Shown: positions 17,310 to 26,267 of the stretch, in pieces
Numbering within the stretch: position 1 is the stretch's first letter
Layout: each line of letters opens with the position of its first letter
Source of the DNA: a bacterium
Lineage (GTDB): Bacteria; Verrucomicrobiota; Kiritimatiellia; CAIKKV01; CAITUY01
Direction of reading: 5' to 3'
Length of the DNA: 64,000 bases
Assembly: GCA_037128595.1 (NCBI GenBank)
Contig: JBAXWB010000012.1
Location: forward strand, 1 to 64,000
Translations under genes and position numbers: made by a program
Notes under the pieces: model-generated
Told to the model about the DNA's origin: nothing
The model's database searches: none
Seen by the model: the letters and a program-made list of their open reading frames with translations, nothing else

Positions 17310-18070
17310 AGCCGAGTCAGGTTGAAATCACAGATCTGGTCTATACTTATCCCGATGGAACGGAGGCGCTGAAAGGGGTGTCGCTTTCCATTGCGCAGGG
17401 GGAATGTGTGGCGATCATCGGGGGGAACGGGGCCGGAAAATCAACCCTGCTCCAGCACCTGAATGGCTATCTGATGCCCACCTCCGGCGAGGTCCGGGTG
17501 GGGGAACAGGTGCTGACACGGGAATCCGCAAAAGTGATCCGCCGCTCCGTCGGGATGGTGTTTCAGGATCCTGATGATCAGTTATTCATGCCGACGGTGC
17601 TCGAGGACGTGGCTTTCGGGCCACTGAATCTGGGGCTGTCGCCCCAGGAAGCGGAGCGGCAGGCCATGGGGGCGTTGGAGCGGGTGGGAATGGCTCATTT
17701 ACGGGAACGTCCCCCGTATAAATTGTCGGCCGGTGAGAAGCGGGCGGTGGCGATTGCCACGGCACTGGCCGGGTTGCCGGAGGTGCTGGTCATGGATGAG
17801 CCCTCCTCGAATCTGGATCCCCGCGGGCGTCGTCGTCTGATTGAATGGTTAAAGACGTTTGAGCATACCCGGATGATTGCCACCCACGATCTCGAACTGG
17901 TTGTTGAAATCTGTCCGCGGGTGATGGTGATGGATCACGGCCGGGTGGTGGTGGCCGGCCTCACGTCCGTGATTCTAGGTGATGAGGACCTGATGCTCAG
18001 GCATGGGCTTGAAAAGCCGCATAGCCTGAAGCATCACCATCCGCATGGGGCCAGTTACTCGGCGGGCTGA
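17306..18070 (+). CDS. cbiO: ECF transporter ATP-binding protein, CbiO family
   Basis: A 254-residue ABC ATPase that begins inside the cbiQ stop (ATGA). Walker A is GGNGAGKST; the Q-loop is FQDPDDQLF, characteristic of CbiO-type ECF ATPases; the signature is LSAGEK in place of the common LSGGQ; Walker B is VLVMDEPSSNLDP; the H-loop is ATHDLELV. The C-terminus is rich in histidine (HSLKHHHPHG), which could bind metal. Its last 16 bases overlap the convergent CsgG-like gene. Confidence 0.9.
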   Translation: MKPSQVEITDLVYTYPDGTEALKGVSLSIAQGECVAIIGGNGAGKSTLLQHLNGYLMPTSGEVRVGEQVLTRESAKVIRRSVGMVFQDPDDQLFMPTVLEDVAFGPLNLGLSPQEAERQAMGALERVGMAHLRERPPYKLSAGEKRAVAIATALAGLPEVLVMDEPSSNLDPRGRRRLIEWLKTFEHTRMIATHDLELVVEICPRVMVMDHGRVVVAGLTSVILGDEDLMLRHGLEKPHSLKHHHPHGASYSAG

Positions 18071-18984
18071 ATGCCCATGCCTTTTTCAATCTTACTGCCA
18101 TCGCCAACGGCTTCGCAGATTGAAATCTTCTCTTTGACCGTGGCGGCTTTAATGGAGGCCACCTTGGTAACGGAGCTGTCCAGCACTTCACCACTGTCCG
18201 GATCGGTGGTCACTTCAAGCGTGCCGACCGTGAAGGCCTGACCCACGGCGACCCCTTCGCGGGAGCCCCGGTTGATGATGATTTTGCCCTTGTTGGCCGA
18301 GACCACGGAGCCGGTCCAGGGAATCTTATCGAGCTGTTTGATCAGGAACTCGACGGCCTGACCGACCGCATCCTCACAGGCCTTGCCGACATTATCCTTC
18401 TTGAAGCCATCAAAGGCACCGGTCAGCCCGCCGAGTTCCGAGCCTGAATACCCGATCCCCAGTCCCTTACGGCCGGCCTTGCCCACCACCTTGGTGGAGG
18501 CCTTCACCTGTCCTGTTTGAGAATCCACGATGTAAATCGTGACGTTAATTTCGGCCGTGTCTGCGTCGCCCCCGAGATGGATGCCTTTAAAGTTAAAGCC
18601 GCCGCCCCCGCCGGATGTGGAACTTTGGACGTGGGTGATTTCGCCTTTAACCAACAATTGGGCCGGGGTCATCTGACCGGTTTTGGGGGCCATTTTGCCG
18701 CCCGCAGTACGCCCTGATGCGGCAAGATCCTGTTCCAGCATGGCTTCCCCGCGCATGTCTTTCTCGCCCAGTACGATAAACTTGCCGGAGCCCTGCAGGG
18801 CGTCCGTCATGACGGACCCCCAGGCGTCCCCGATATCCCATTGGCCGGACCAGCCGGCTCTATTCTCAAATTTGCTGACGGTAATCGAGTACTTCAATCC
18901 TCCCTTGGCGTCGTCGGCGGCAAACGCGCAACTTGATATTGCAACAGCCAGAATGGAGGTCCATGTGATCAGGGTTCTTTTCAT
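18055..18984 (-). CDS. CsgG/HfaB-like secretion lipoprotein
   Basis: A 309-residue protein with an N-terminal signal. ISSC near residue 19 fits a lipobox, as CsgG-type proteins are lipoproteins, while cleavage after AFA is an alternative. The pattern ITVSKFENRAG, GDAWGSVMTDAL, GKFIVLGEKDM, and the mid-region glycine stretch before an AEINVTIYIVDSQTG strand resemble CsgG/HfaB, which form outer-membrane pores for curli or anchor holdfast. No curli subunits are nearby, so its client is unknown. It is the last gene of a minus-strand set with ptsP, 40 bp downstream of it, and may be co-transcribed. Confidence 0.75.
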   Translation of the reverse strand: MKRTLITWTSILAVAISSCAFAADDAKGGLKYSITVSKFENRAGWSGQWDIGDAWGSVMTDALQGSGKFIVLGEKDMRGEAMLEQDLAASGRTAGGKMAPKTGQMTPAQLLVKGEITHVQSSTSGGGGGFNFKGIHLGGDADTAEINVTIYIVDSQTGQVKASTKVVGKAGRKGLGIGYSGSELGGLTGAFDGFKKDNVGKACEDAVGQAVEFLIKQLDKIPWTGSVVSANKGKIIINRGSREGVAVGQAFTVGTLEVTTDPDSGEVLDSSVTKVASIKAATVKEKISICEAVGDGSKIEKGMGIQPAE

Positions 18985-19024
18985 GAGCGTTTTCCTTGGT
19001 TGTGTTGTTAGTTAATAGGGCGTC

Positions 19025-21355
19025 CTAAGCTGTGGGGACCGGGGTGGGGGGGTCGCCGGGGGGCGGGGGCTTCTGGGTCACTTTGGTAAGGCCAAGCCGG
19101 TCTTCGACGGCCTTCAAACTGCCCATTTCCATGACCTCATCGGCCAGCAGGCAGGCGTCGGTAAAGCAGAGCTTGCTGATGAAGGCCTGCATGGCGGGGA
19201 TCCGGCGGGGATCCATGCTGAACGTCCTCAGCCCGAGCCCGATCAGGACCGGGAGAACATTCTGGTCGGTGGCCATGTCCCCGCAGAGCGAGACCGGTTT
19301 GCCATGGGCACGGGCTCCGTTGATCACCCGCATGATTGAGCGCAACACGGCCGGGTGGTGGGAGACATAAAGGTCGGCAATGCGTTCATTGGTCCGGTCC
19401 ACGGCGAGCGTGTACTGGATCAGGTCATTACTGCCGATGCAGAGAAAATCGGATTCGCGGGCGAGATCCCCGGCCAGTTCGACGGCCGAGGGAACCTCAA
19501 TCATCACCCCGAGCCGGGGGTGGTCGTTGCACGGGGTGTTTTCGGATTTCAGCAGTTGAATGCATTCCTCGGTAATGGCGCGGGCCGTCCGGAAATCATC
19601 CAGCGAGGCAATCAGGGGGAACATGATATTCAGGGGACGGTCGGCGCCGGCATGCAGCATGGCGCGCAGCTGTTGCATGAACATATCCTTGTTCCGGAGG
19701 GAAAAGCGGATGGCGCGCAAGCCGAGGCAGGGGTTGGCTTCAGGGGCGCCGGGATAGTAGGTCAACAACTTGTCACCCCCGACATCCAGGGTGCGCAGGA
19801 TGACCTCCTGTTCGGGCATGGATTCAATAATGCGGCGGTAAACCCGGTATTGTTCTTCCTCGGTGGGGACGTCATTCCGTACGATAAAGGGGAATTCGCT
19901 TCGATAGAGGCCGATCCCCTCCGCCTTCATGCGCTGGGCGGCCGGCAGTTCACTGAGCAGATTGATGTTGGCCATCAAGCGGATGCGGCGGCCGTCGCGG
20001 GTCGAGGTCGTGGGTTGCGTGGGCAATTCCGTAGCCGTATCCTTGCGGCTTTCCAGGATCGAATGATAGTGCTCGAGGACATCGGGTGACGGGTTGATCA
20101 TGAGATTACCCTGATCGGCATCGAGGATAATCATGGTTTTGGCGCCCCGTTCCGACTCTGCCAGCGGTGGTTCCTTGAGGATCACCATGGGGATGCGGAG
20201 GGTTCGGGCCAACACCGAGACGTGAGCGGTGACGCCCCCCCCGATCAGGATGATGCCTTCCGCGCGCTGGGCGGACAGCTTGAGCAGGTCGGAGGGCAAT
20301 AGGTTTTCCGCCAACACAATCTGGCCGCGATAATCCACGGGTGCGGCCGTGCGCAACCGCAGATTGGACATCAACCGGAGGCTGACGTCCCTGACGTCAT
20401 GCACCTTTTCCTGAAGGGAAAGACTGGTGCTGTTGGCGAATAGTTTGAGATAGGTGTCAACCACTTCACGGATGGCTTGTTCGGGCGGGGTCCCCTGGCG
20501 GATGTTCTTGAGCATGACCCCGGAAAATTCGTCATCCTTCAGGATCAGGATGTGCGCATCAAAGATGAGCGAAGCGATATCGGCCATACGCTCACTGAGC
20601 TGGCGCTGCAGTTGGGCCAGCTGTTCTTCTGTCTGCCGGATCGCCCGGAGGAAATCCGCTTCGGTCAGGGGGACCGCCGGTTCGCTCAATGCCGGTTCCC
20701 ATTCATAATCGGTGCCGGACAAGCGCAGGGCATGTCCGATGGCAATCCCTTCGCAGGCGGACGCACCATGGACAAAGCGCTGGGTGCCGGGTTTAATGCC
20801 GGTCGTTTCCTGGCTGGGCTTAGTACCTCGTTTCTGCTCATGCAAGCTCATGAGCATTTTGGCATTTTCGATCGTGCTGGCCAGCTGGGCGGCAATCGCC
20901 CGGAAGGCTTTCACATCGTTGTCGGTGAAATAATTCGGCTGGGGATCCTGGACGACGAGGACGCCGACTTTCCGGTTGCCGTGAAGAATCGGGACCGCCA
21001 GAAAGGCCTGGTATTGTTCCTCATGGAGATTGGGGATGAACTTGAAGGCGGGATTCTGGCTGACCCGTCCCTCCCGGATGGCTCGCAATTCCTGCATGGC
21101 CAGGCCGGTGATGCCTTCACCCAACTTGAATCGAAGCTTGCCAATAAAGTCCGGGTTGAGCCCCTGGTTGGCGGTCAGGATCAGTTCACGGCTGTCCTCA
21201 TCATACAGATACACGGAGCAGGCCGCGGCCTTCATATGGTAGGCGACCAAGCTGACCACTTTCTGCAAAAAGCCGGTAAGCCCCGCCTGACTTTCGAACA
21301 GGCTGGTCAACTCGCCCACATTGCATATTAATTCAACGGTATCTTTTTGTGCCAT
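19025..21355 (-). CDS. ptsP: PTS enzyme I with N-terminal GAF domain
   Basis: A 776-residue phosphoenolpyruvate-protein phosphotransferase. Residues about 15-175 form a GAF domain (VSLVAYHMKAAACSVYLYDE ... AFRAIAAQLASTIENA). The remainder is enzyme I: the phospho-histidine domain has GGGVTAHVSVLARTLRIPMV, and the PEP-binding barrel ends with CGDMATDQNVLPVLIGLG, which holds the catalytic cysteine. This domain order is that of PtsP (EI-Ntr), the first phosphate carrier of the nitrogen-type PTS. HPr-like NPr and EIIA-Ntr genes are not in the window. It follows the kinase-like gene by 43 bp, which suggests that both act in one signalling unit. Confidence 0.93.
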   Translation of the reverse strand: MAQKDTVELICNVGELTSLFESQAGLTGFLQKVVSLVAYHMKAAACSVYLYDEDSRELILTANQGLNPDFIGKLRFKLGEGITGLAMQELRAIREGRVSQNPAFKFIPNLHEEQYQAFLAVPILHGNRKVGVLVVQDPQPNYFTDNDVKAFRAIAAQLASTIENAKMLMSLHEQKRGTKPSQETTGIKPGTQRFVHGASACEGIAIGHALRLSGTDYEWEPALSEPAVPLTEADFLRAIRQTEEQLAQLQRQLSERMADIASLIFDAHILILKDDEFSGVMLKNIRQGTPPEQAIREVVDTYLKLFANSTSLSLQEKVHDVRDVSLRLMSNLRLRTAAPVDYRGQIVLAENLLPSDLLKLSAQRAEGIILIGGGVTAHVSVLARTLRIPMVILKEPPLAESERGAKTMIILDADQGNLMINPSPDVLEHYHSILESRKDTATELPTQPTTSTRDGRRIRLMANINLLSELPAAQRMKAEGIGLYRSEFPFIVRNDVPTEEEQYRVYRRIIESMPEQEVILRTLDVGGDKLLTYYPGAPEANPCLGLRAIRFSLRNKDMFMQQLRAMLHAGADRPLNIMFPLIASLDDFRTARAITEECIQLLKSENTPCNDHPRLGVMIEVPSAVELAGDLARESDFLCIGSNDLIQYTLAVDRTNERIADLYVSHHPAVLRSIMRVINGARAHGKPVSLCGDMATDQNVLPVLIGLGLRTFSMDPRRIPAMQAFISKLCFTDACLLADEVMEMGSLKAVEDRLGLTKVTQKPPPPGDPPTPVPTA

Positions 21356-21398
21356 AACGTACCTTCAGTCAGGACATTAATCCCAGTTTCAGCTGCTG

Positions 21399-23027
21399 TC
21401 AAGACGGTGGGGATTTTTGATAGGCCGCGTCCAGAATGGCCTGATCGGGCTGTTTTGACTCAGGCGTGCCGGCCAGGTCCATCAGATGTGAAACCAGGAT
21501 AATCATGCGCTCCCCGCTTTCCGCGATCATGCTCAGTAATTCACCCTGGGCGTCGCTTAGCGGGCCAGCCCGGAGGCTCCGGAGCATCGCCGTGGTTCCG
21601 GTAATGATCGTCAGGGGCTGCATAATTTCCTGGGCAATTTCGGCTAGAATTTCGATCAGCTCTTTCCGGGGCAGGACGGGATTTCTTTCTTCGTCCGTAA
21701 GCAGGGTTTGCAGGGTCTGTATTTTCTTGTCGGTGATATCCGCGAGTGCGGAAAGGTGCTGCCCGGTTTCGCTGATGAGGGTCTGGACGGCTGCGGAAGC
21801 CCCGGTGGCGGGGGGGTGATGGATCGTTTCCCCGATCCGGGCCAGCAGGAGGGTCAGTACCTTGATTTCGTTGACGCCGTCGCTGGTGGCACCGCCCGCG
21901 CCTGTGCCGCCCGGGCCCGGGCCGGAGGGGGGAGGGGCCAGTTTAACCGTGAGTTCCTGCCAGCCCGCCGGGGTGAGCCCTTGATCCACCAGACGATCCC
22001 GCAGTTCCTCGAGTTGGGCCGGGTCGTCCGCCGCACGGTCGATCAGGCGGGAAATTTTCTGGCTGTCTTTTTCGGCGAGGCGCCGGCTTTTCATGTATTT
22101 GCTCGCAATCGCATCCATATCGAGCTCTTCCACGAGATCATCCATGATGGCTTCGGTAGCATGGGCGGCCTGGTCGCCCGCCAGGCTTCTCAAGCGCTCC
22201 AACAGGGCCTTCTCAAGCATCAGTAGGGAATGTTTGATGTGCTTGCGGCCTTTTTGGGTCTTGGCGTCGGGGTCTTTGAGAATCGGCTGGACCACCTTCT
22301 GGATGCAGCCCACAATCAGATCCGTGAGGGATTCCCCCTCGGCAAGGTTGGCCATGCTGGAGCGGATTTCGACCGCGCGAAGAATCAGTTCCGCCAGTTT
22401 TTCGGTGTCAGCAGCCAGATGCCGTATATCCTCGGCAGAACGGGTGGGGTCAGCCAGGGCATCCTCCTTCAGGAACGCCATGATATTATCGAGATCGGGT
22501 TGAGCTGAAGCCGTCTCGATGGCGGCTGGCTCCGGACTGGCTTCGGCGGTGGGCGTTTCCGGCTCATCTTCAGAAACGCGGCGATAGGAAAAGGACTTGG
22601 TTTCAATATGTTTGAGCCCGAGCCCTTCCATCAGTTCCGCCGCCGTTTTGGTCGGGTCCAATTTGGAGGGAGGCGTAAGCAGCAGGGAGAAGAGCGAAAC
22701 GCATTCATCCATGGAGAACCCGGCTCCAATGGTGAAGCTGAACAGGTTCAGGCCTGTCAGTCGGGTCGCGAAGCTGGTTGCCAGTGGACTGTCGGAGGTG
22801 GATTCCCCGTTAATGAGCAACGCGCCGTCAGCGACACTGAAGTGGATGTGCTCATGGAATTCGATAAATTTACTGATGACGGTAAAGCTGATTTCCAGGG
22901 AGGAGCGCGTAACCTTATGGGCAACCCCGTAAAGCAGCGCCATGTTCAGGGATTGGCCCATGATCTGAATGAGCTCAGTGGCGTCCTCCTGCGCATCGCG
23001 CGGTGTGACTGTGGGTTTGGTCTCCAT
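21399..23027 (-). CDS. Histidine-kinase-like protein lacking the phospho-acceptor histidine
   Basis: A 542-residue soluble protein. The first 150 residues resemble a sensor-like alpha/beta domain with no clear family; the middle is charged and helical; a glycine-proline rich linker lies near residues 365-385. The last 90 residues look like a HisKA dimerisation domain (LAEIAQEIMQPLTIITG). In the usual motif (E-I-A-H-E) the histidine would stand where Gln is found. No HATPase domain follows. The protein may be a dimerising scaffold or regulator of PtsP, encoded just downstream. The HisKA resemblance is seen in sequence; the role is inferred. Confidence 0.55.
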   Translation of the reverse strand: METKPTVTPRDAQEDATELIQIMGQSLNMALLYGVAHKVTRSSLEISFTVISKFIEFHEHIHFSVADGALLINGESTSDSPLATSFATRLTGLNLFSFTIGAGFSMDECVSLFSLLLTPPSKLDPTKTAAELMEGLGLKHIETKSFSYRRVSEDEPETPTAEASPEPAAIETASAQPDLDNIMAFLKEDALADPTRSAEDIRHLAADTEKLAELILRAVEIRSSMANLAEGESLTDLIVGCIQKVVQPILKDPDAKTQKGRKHIKHSLLMLEKALLERLRSLAGDQAAHATEAIMDDLVEELDMDAIASKYMKSRRLAEKDSQKISRLIDRAADDPAQLEELRDRLVDQGLTPAGWQELTVKLAPPPSGPGPGGTGAGGATSDGVNEIKVLTLLLARIGETIHHPPATGASAAVQTLISETGQHLSALADITDKKIQTLQTLLTDEERNPVLPRKELIEILAEIAQEIMQPLTIITGTTAMLRSLRAGPLSDAQGELLSMIAESGERMIILVSHLMDLAGTPESKQPDQAILDAAYQKSPPS

Positions 23028-23530
23028 GGCGCCAGTCTACAGGCACCGGCCTGATCTTTCAAGAAGCCTTCCAGGCGAGGAACCGTGCCTGGAGGAATGA
23101 ATGCCTGCAATCATGCTAAACCGTGTTAACATTGACTGAAATCGAATTCAAGACGGACGACGCTGTTGTTTGCATTCCATTCCATTGTATTGTTTGTTGA
23201 TGGCTCCCGCACCCCGAAGCGGGTGCCATTCCTAAGCCCGGGGTGCAACCCCGGGTTGGTGTTCTCCGGCACCCACCTTGTGGCCAAAGCGAGCGAGTAA
23301 AAGACGTCGGACTCTTTCGCTGCGGAATGAGTTCACAGGCTGTAAGCAAGTCGCGCAAACGCTCGAAACTCATATTCAGCCCAATACGTAGATGCGGCTC
23401 GCGCAGATCATCAGGGAGCCCTCTCATCTTTCATAAAAGTGGTAATTCACGGTCTGGCCCCGTCCTTCCTGCTCAAAGATATTGATTATTCGGATTGAAT
23501 CTCCTAATAATCAAGTATATGCTTAATCGC
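23028..23530. other. Intergenic region of about 500 bp with small palindromes
   Basis: No convincing gene. Two palindromes stand out: GCACCC (23209-23214) with GGGTGC (23221-23226), and CCCGGGGT (23237-23244) with ACCCCGGG (23248-23255) around loop GCA. They resemble dispersed GC-rich elements of many environmental bacteria. A minus-strand frame at 23116-23427 spans both palindromes and looks like decayed or repeat-derived sequence. Confidence 0.5.
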
Positions 23531-24685
23531 ATGATCATCAGAAAAGAGTATTTGTCGCGCGTGGAGCAGGCGATGAAGCGGGCGCCGGTCGTGGCACTGC
23601 TGGGCCCGCGGCAATGCGGAAAAACGACCCTTGCACGCCAGATAGCCAATCACCATACAACCACCTTTTTTGATCTTGAGTCCCCCCAGGACTGTCAGCG
23701 TTTGCAGAATCCAGAGATGAGCCTGGGTAGCCTGAAGGGATTAGTTGTTATTGATGAAATTCAAATCAAGCCGGAGCTATTCTCCGTTTTGCGCGTCCTG
23801 GCGGATCGTCAGTTGAATCCCGCCTGTTTCCTGATTCTGGGAAGCGCGACCCCTCACATCGTAAAAGGGGTATCGGAAACCCTTGCCGGCCGGGTGGAGT
23901 TCGTGGATATGACCGGCTTTTCGCTTGCGGAAATCAGCGGGCGGCCATGGCGGGATTTGTGGGTGAGGGGGGGGTTTCCACGCTCGTTTCTTGCTGCTAA
24001 CAATGAGGATAGCCTCGCTTGGCGTGAAGGGCTTATCCGAACCTTTCTGGAACGAGATTTGCCTCAGCTCGGCATCACGATTCCCGCTGTGACGATGCGG
24101 CGCTTCTGGACTATGCTGGCGTATTATCATGGCCAGGTTTGGAATGCGTCTGAGTTAGCCCGTTCCATGGGATTGAGTGATAAGACTATCCGTTCCTACC
24201 TGGATATCCTCACGGAAACCTACATGATCAGGCAACTGCAACCGTGGTATGAAAATATCGGGAAACGCCAGGTCAAAGCCCCGAAAATATATCTTCGGGA
24301 TACGGGGCTGCTTCATAGTCTTTTGTCGTTGACCGATTTTCATTCGCTATCAGGCCATCCGCGTCTGGGGGCCTCCTGGGAAGGCTTTGTCGTGGAGCAA
24401 CTTTTTGAGGTGATCCATCCGGCGGTCGCCTATTTCTGGGGGACTTATAGCGGCGGCGAACTGGACCTGTTTTTTATACATGGCGGTCGGCGCTACGGTG
24501 TAGAGGTCAAATATTCAGAGGCCCCGGAAGTAACCCGATCCATGCGGAGTGCTATCGAATCCCTGGGCCTCGACCATTTGTGGATTGTTCATTCTGGGCA
24601 ACATGTGTATCCCGTGGATCCTAAGATTACAGTGTGCCCACTTACAAAGGCAGGGGCACTCATTCTCGACACAATTAAGAAATAA
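23531..24685 (+). CDS. AAA-type ATPase with C-terminal DUF4143 domain
   Basis: A 384-residue protein. ATG 23531 (MIIRKEYLSRVEQ) is chosen because family members normally start close to this motif; ATG 23519 is an alternative and neither has a good ribosome site. Walker A is LLGPRQCGKTTLA; Walker B is LVVIDEIQ; the C-terminal domain contains GASWEGFVVEQL and the nuclease-like strand GGELDLFFIHGGRRYGVEVK, typical of DUF4143 proteins. These solitary ATPases are common and often horizontally exchanged; their function is unsettled. The 3' end overlaps the convergent flavoprotein gene by 11 bp. Confidence 0.88.
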   Translation: MIIRKEYLSRVEQAMKRAPVVALLGPRQCGKTTLARQIANHHTTTFFDLESPQDCQRLQNPEMSLGSLKGLVVIDEIQIKPELFSVLRVLADRQLNPACFLILGSATPHIVKGVSETLAGRVEFVDMTGFSLAEISGRPWRDLWVRGGFPRSFLAANNEDSLAWREGLIRTFLERDLPQLGITIPAVTMRRFWTMLAYYHGQVWNASELARSMGLSDKTIRSYLDILTETYMIRQLQPWYENIGKRQVKAPKIYLRDTGLLHSLLSLTDFHSLSGHPRLGASWEGFVVEQLFEVIHPAVAYFWGTYSGGELDLFFIHGGRRYGVEVKYSEAPEVTRSMRSAIESLGLDHLWIVHSGQHVYPVDPKITVCPLTKAGALILDTIKK

Positions 24686-26267
24686 ATGTGGGAGTATTCT
24701 TCCACGCGAGGGCACCGGTCGGACAGGTCGTGACGCAGTGACTCGCGGATTGACCTAATGCCGCCTCCAGTGATTCGCCAAAGGGGGCCCCCACCACGGC
24801 ATCAAACCCCCGGTTCAGGAAGGTCAGGCCGGGGCGCTCGCCTGCCCGGGTGGTGAGTCGTATGCAGATGCCGCATTTGATGCATTTCCCAGGCTCGAAA
24901 ATCACGCGGGGATGGGTGATATTCCTGGCCAGCGGCGTTCTGCCCTCAGCCGGGATATGCATGGGGCCCGTCATATAGAACTCCATCGTGTCCCGCAGTT
25001 TGCAGCCCTCCGCCTTGCGGCAGTCACAATGCATACAGCGTCCACTTTCCCGGATCGCTTCCTCCTGTGAGAAGCCCGAGCCGGCGCCAGGCGTGCGGCG
25101 TGCGGCCGGTGAGGCGTCTTTCAGGAGCTCCCGGCTTTCATTCTCCGTGATCTTGCCCAGCCGTGACTCGAAGCGCCGGCCGGGACCCGTCACGCGGAGT
25201 CCCCTGAGGAACTGATCGATGGCCACGGCCAGACGTTTGCCATGGGCGACCGCCCGGACCGCCAGAGGCCCCGGTTGAATGGCTTCGCCACCTGCAAATA
25301 TCCGCTCGTCCGAGGTTTGGAGCGAGTGTTCGTTAACCTTGATCCCCCGGCTATGGGTTTCGACGCCCCAGGCAGCAAGGCTATCAGCCGGGGTTTTCCC
25401 GATCGCCAGGACGATGGCATCAAAGCCAGATTTCAAATCCTGCAACGTGATTGTCAGGCCGATACGGGTATTGAGGCGGAACGTGACGCCGGTCCGCTGG
25501 ATACGTTCAATTTCGCGATCCAATACGGAGGCGGGAAGCGTCTCGCGTGACACGCCATACCGGAGTTGGCCTCCCGCCTCAGCGTGCTCATCAAAGACGG
25601 TGCAGGCATACCCGGACCGGGCGAGATGGAAGGCGGTGGCCAGGCCGGCCGGGCCTGAACCCACAATGGCCACGCGGTGCGCAGGCGCCGACAGAGCGGC
25701 GCCCTCCATGGGAGTTGATTCTGGGGGGCGTTGCTCGGCCAGTGCCGTATCGGCCGCAAAGCGTTCCAGTAGGCAGATTGAGAGAGGGGCATCGAGGCGG
25801 CCGCGCCGGCAGGCGTTCTCGCAGGGGGCCGGGCAGATCCGGCCCAGTACGGCGGGCAGGGCAATGGCCCCGTAAAGGGTGGCCAGTGCGTCGTCGAGGT
25901 TCCCGGCCGCGATCTGGCGGATCATGAGCGGGATATTCAGGTGGGCGGGACAGGTCGTTGTGCAGGGGGCCTCGCACTCTCCCGCATGTTCGCTCATGAG
26001 TAAATTCAAGGAGCTGATTCTGGCCTGGCGGACGGCGGGCGTATCTGTTTCGATCACCATACTTTCGGTAGCGAGGGCACTACAGGCGGGGATCAGGCGG
26101 CCGGAGGTCTGGTCCTGAACGACGCAGATCATGCATGAGGTGAAGTGCGGCACGCCCTTCAGATAACAGAGGGAGGGGATGAGGATCCCTGCGGCTTGGG
26201 CCGCCTCAAGCACCGTGGTGCCCGGTTCGACCGTGATATCTGTCCCGTTGATTTTTAATTTCAGCAT
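24675..26267 (-). CDS. 2Fe-2S/GltD-like flavoprotein with C-terminal ferredoxin segment (StnC/NfnB-like)
   Basis: A 530-residue electron-transfer flavoprotein. Residues 1-80 are a NuoG-like 2Fe-2S ferredoxin (C-x10-C-x2-C and a later Cys). Then come cysteines HAGECEAPCTTTCP and GRICPAPCENACRRG of the GltD-type N-terminal domain, the FAD site VAIVGSGPAGLATAFHLAR, an NAD(P) region, and a C-terminal part with CMHCDC, CIKCGIC and CVTTCPTGAL. Such proteins pair with NuoE/NuoF-like subunits in Sporomusa-type Nfn transhydrogenases. Residues about 187-196 (MEGAALSAPA) are encoded by a hairpin repeat inserted just before the FAD motif. It overlaps the NuoEF fusion gene by 7 bp and is the last gene of the redox operon. 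Confidence 0.78.
   Translation of the reverse strand: MLKLKINGTDITVEPGTTVLEAAQAAGILIPSLCYLKGVPHFTSCMICVVQDQTSGRLIPACSALATESMVIETDTPAVRQARISSLNLLMSEHAGECEAPCTTTCPAHLNIPLMIRQIAAGNLDDALATLYGAIALPAVLGRICPAPCENACRRGRLDAPLSICLLERFAADTALAEQRPPESTPMEGAALSAPAHRVAIVGSGPAGLATAFHLARSGYACTVFDEHAEAGGQLRYGVSRETLPASVLDREIERIQRTGVTFRLNTRIGLTITLQDLKSGFDAIVLAIGKTPADSLAAWGVETHSRGIKVNEHSLQTSDERIFAGGEAIQPGPLAVRAVAHGKRLAVAIDQFLRGLRVTGPGRRFESRLGKITENESRELLKDASPAARRTPGAGSGFSQEEAIRESGRCMHCDCRKAEGCKLRDTMEFYMTGPMHIPAEGRTPLARNITHPRVIFEPGKCIKCGICIRLTTRAGERPGLTFLNRGFDAVVGAPFGESLEAALGQSASHCVTTCPTGALAWKNTPTFIS
25684..25709 (-). repeat. ATGGAG/CTCYGT hairpin repeat inside a coding region
   Basis: Stem GGCGCCG (25684-25690), loop ACAGAG (25691-25696), stem CGGCGCC (25697-25703), then CTCCAT to 25709. 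It lies inside the flavoprotein gene and is read in frame on the minus strand as MEGAALSA, in a loop between two domains where extra residues should be tolerated. Confidence 0.75.

Noticed and set aside
23116-23427. Hypothetical protein on the minus strand
   Set aside because: The frame spans two palindromes and looks repeat-derived; no conserved motif.
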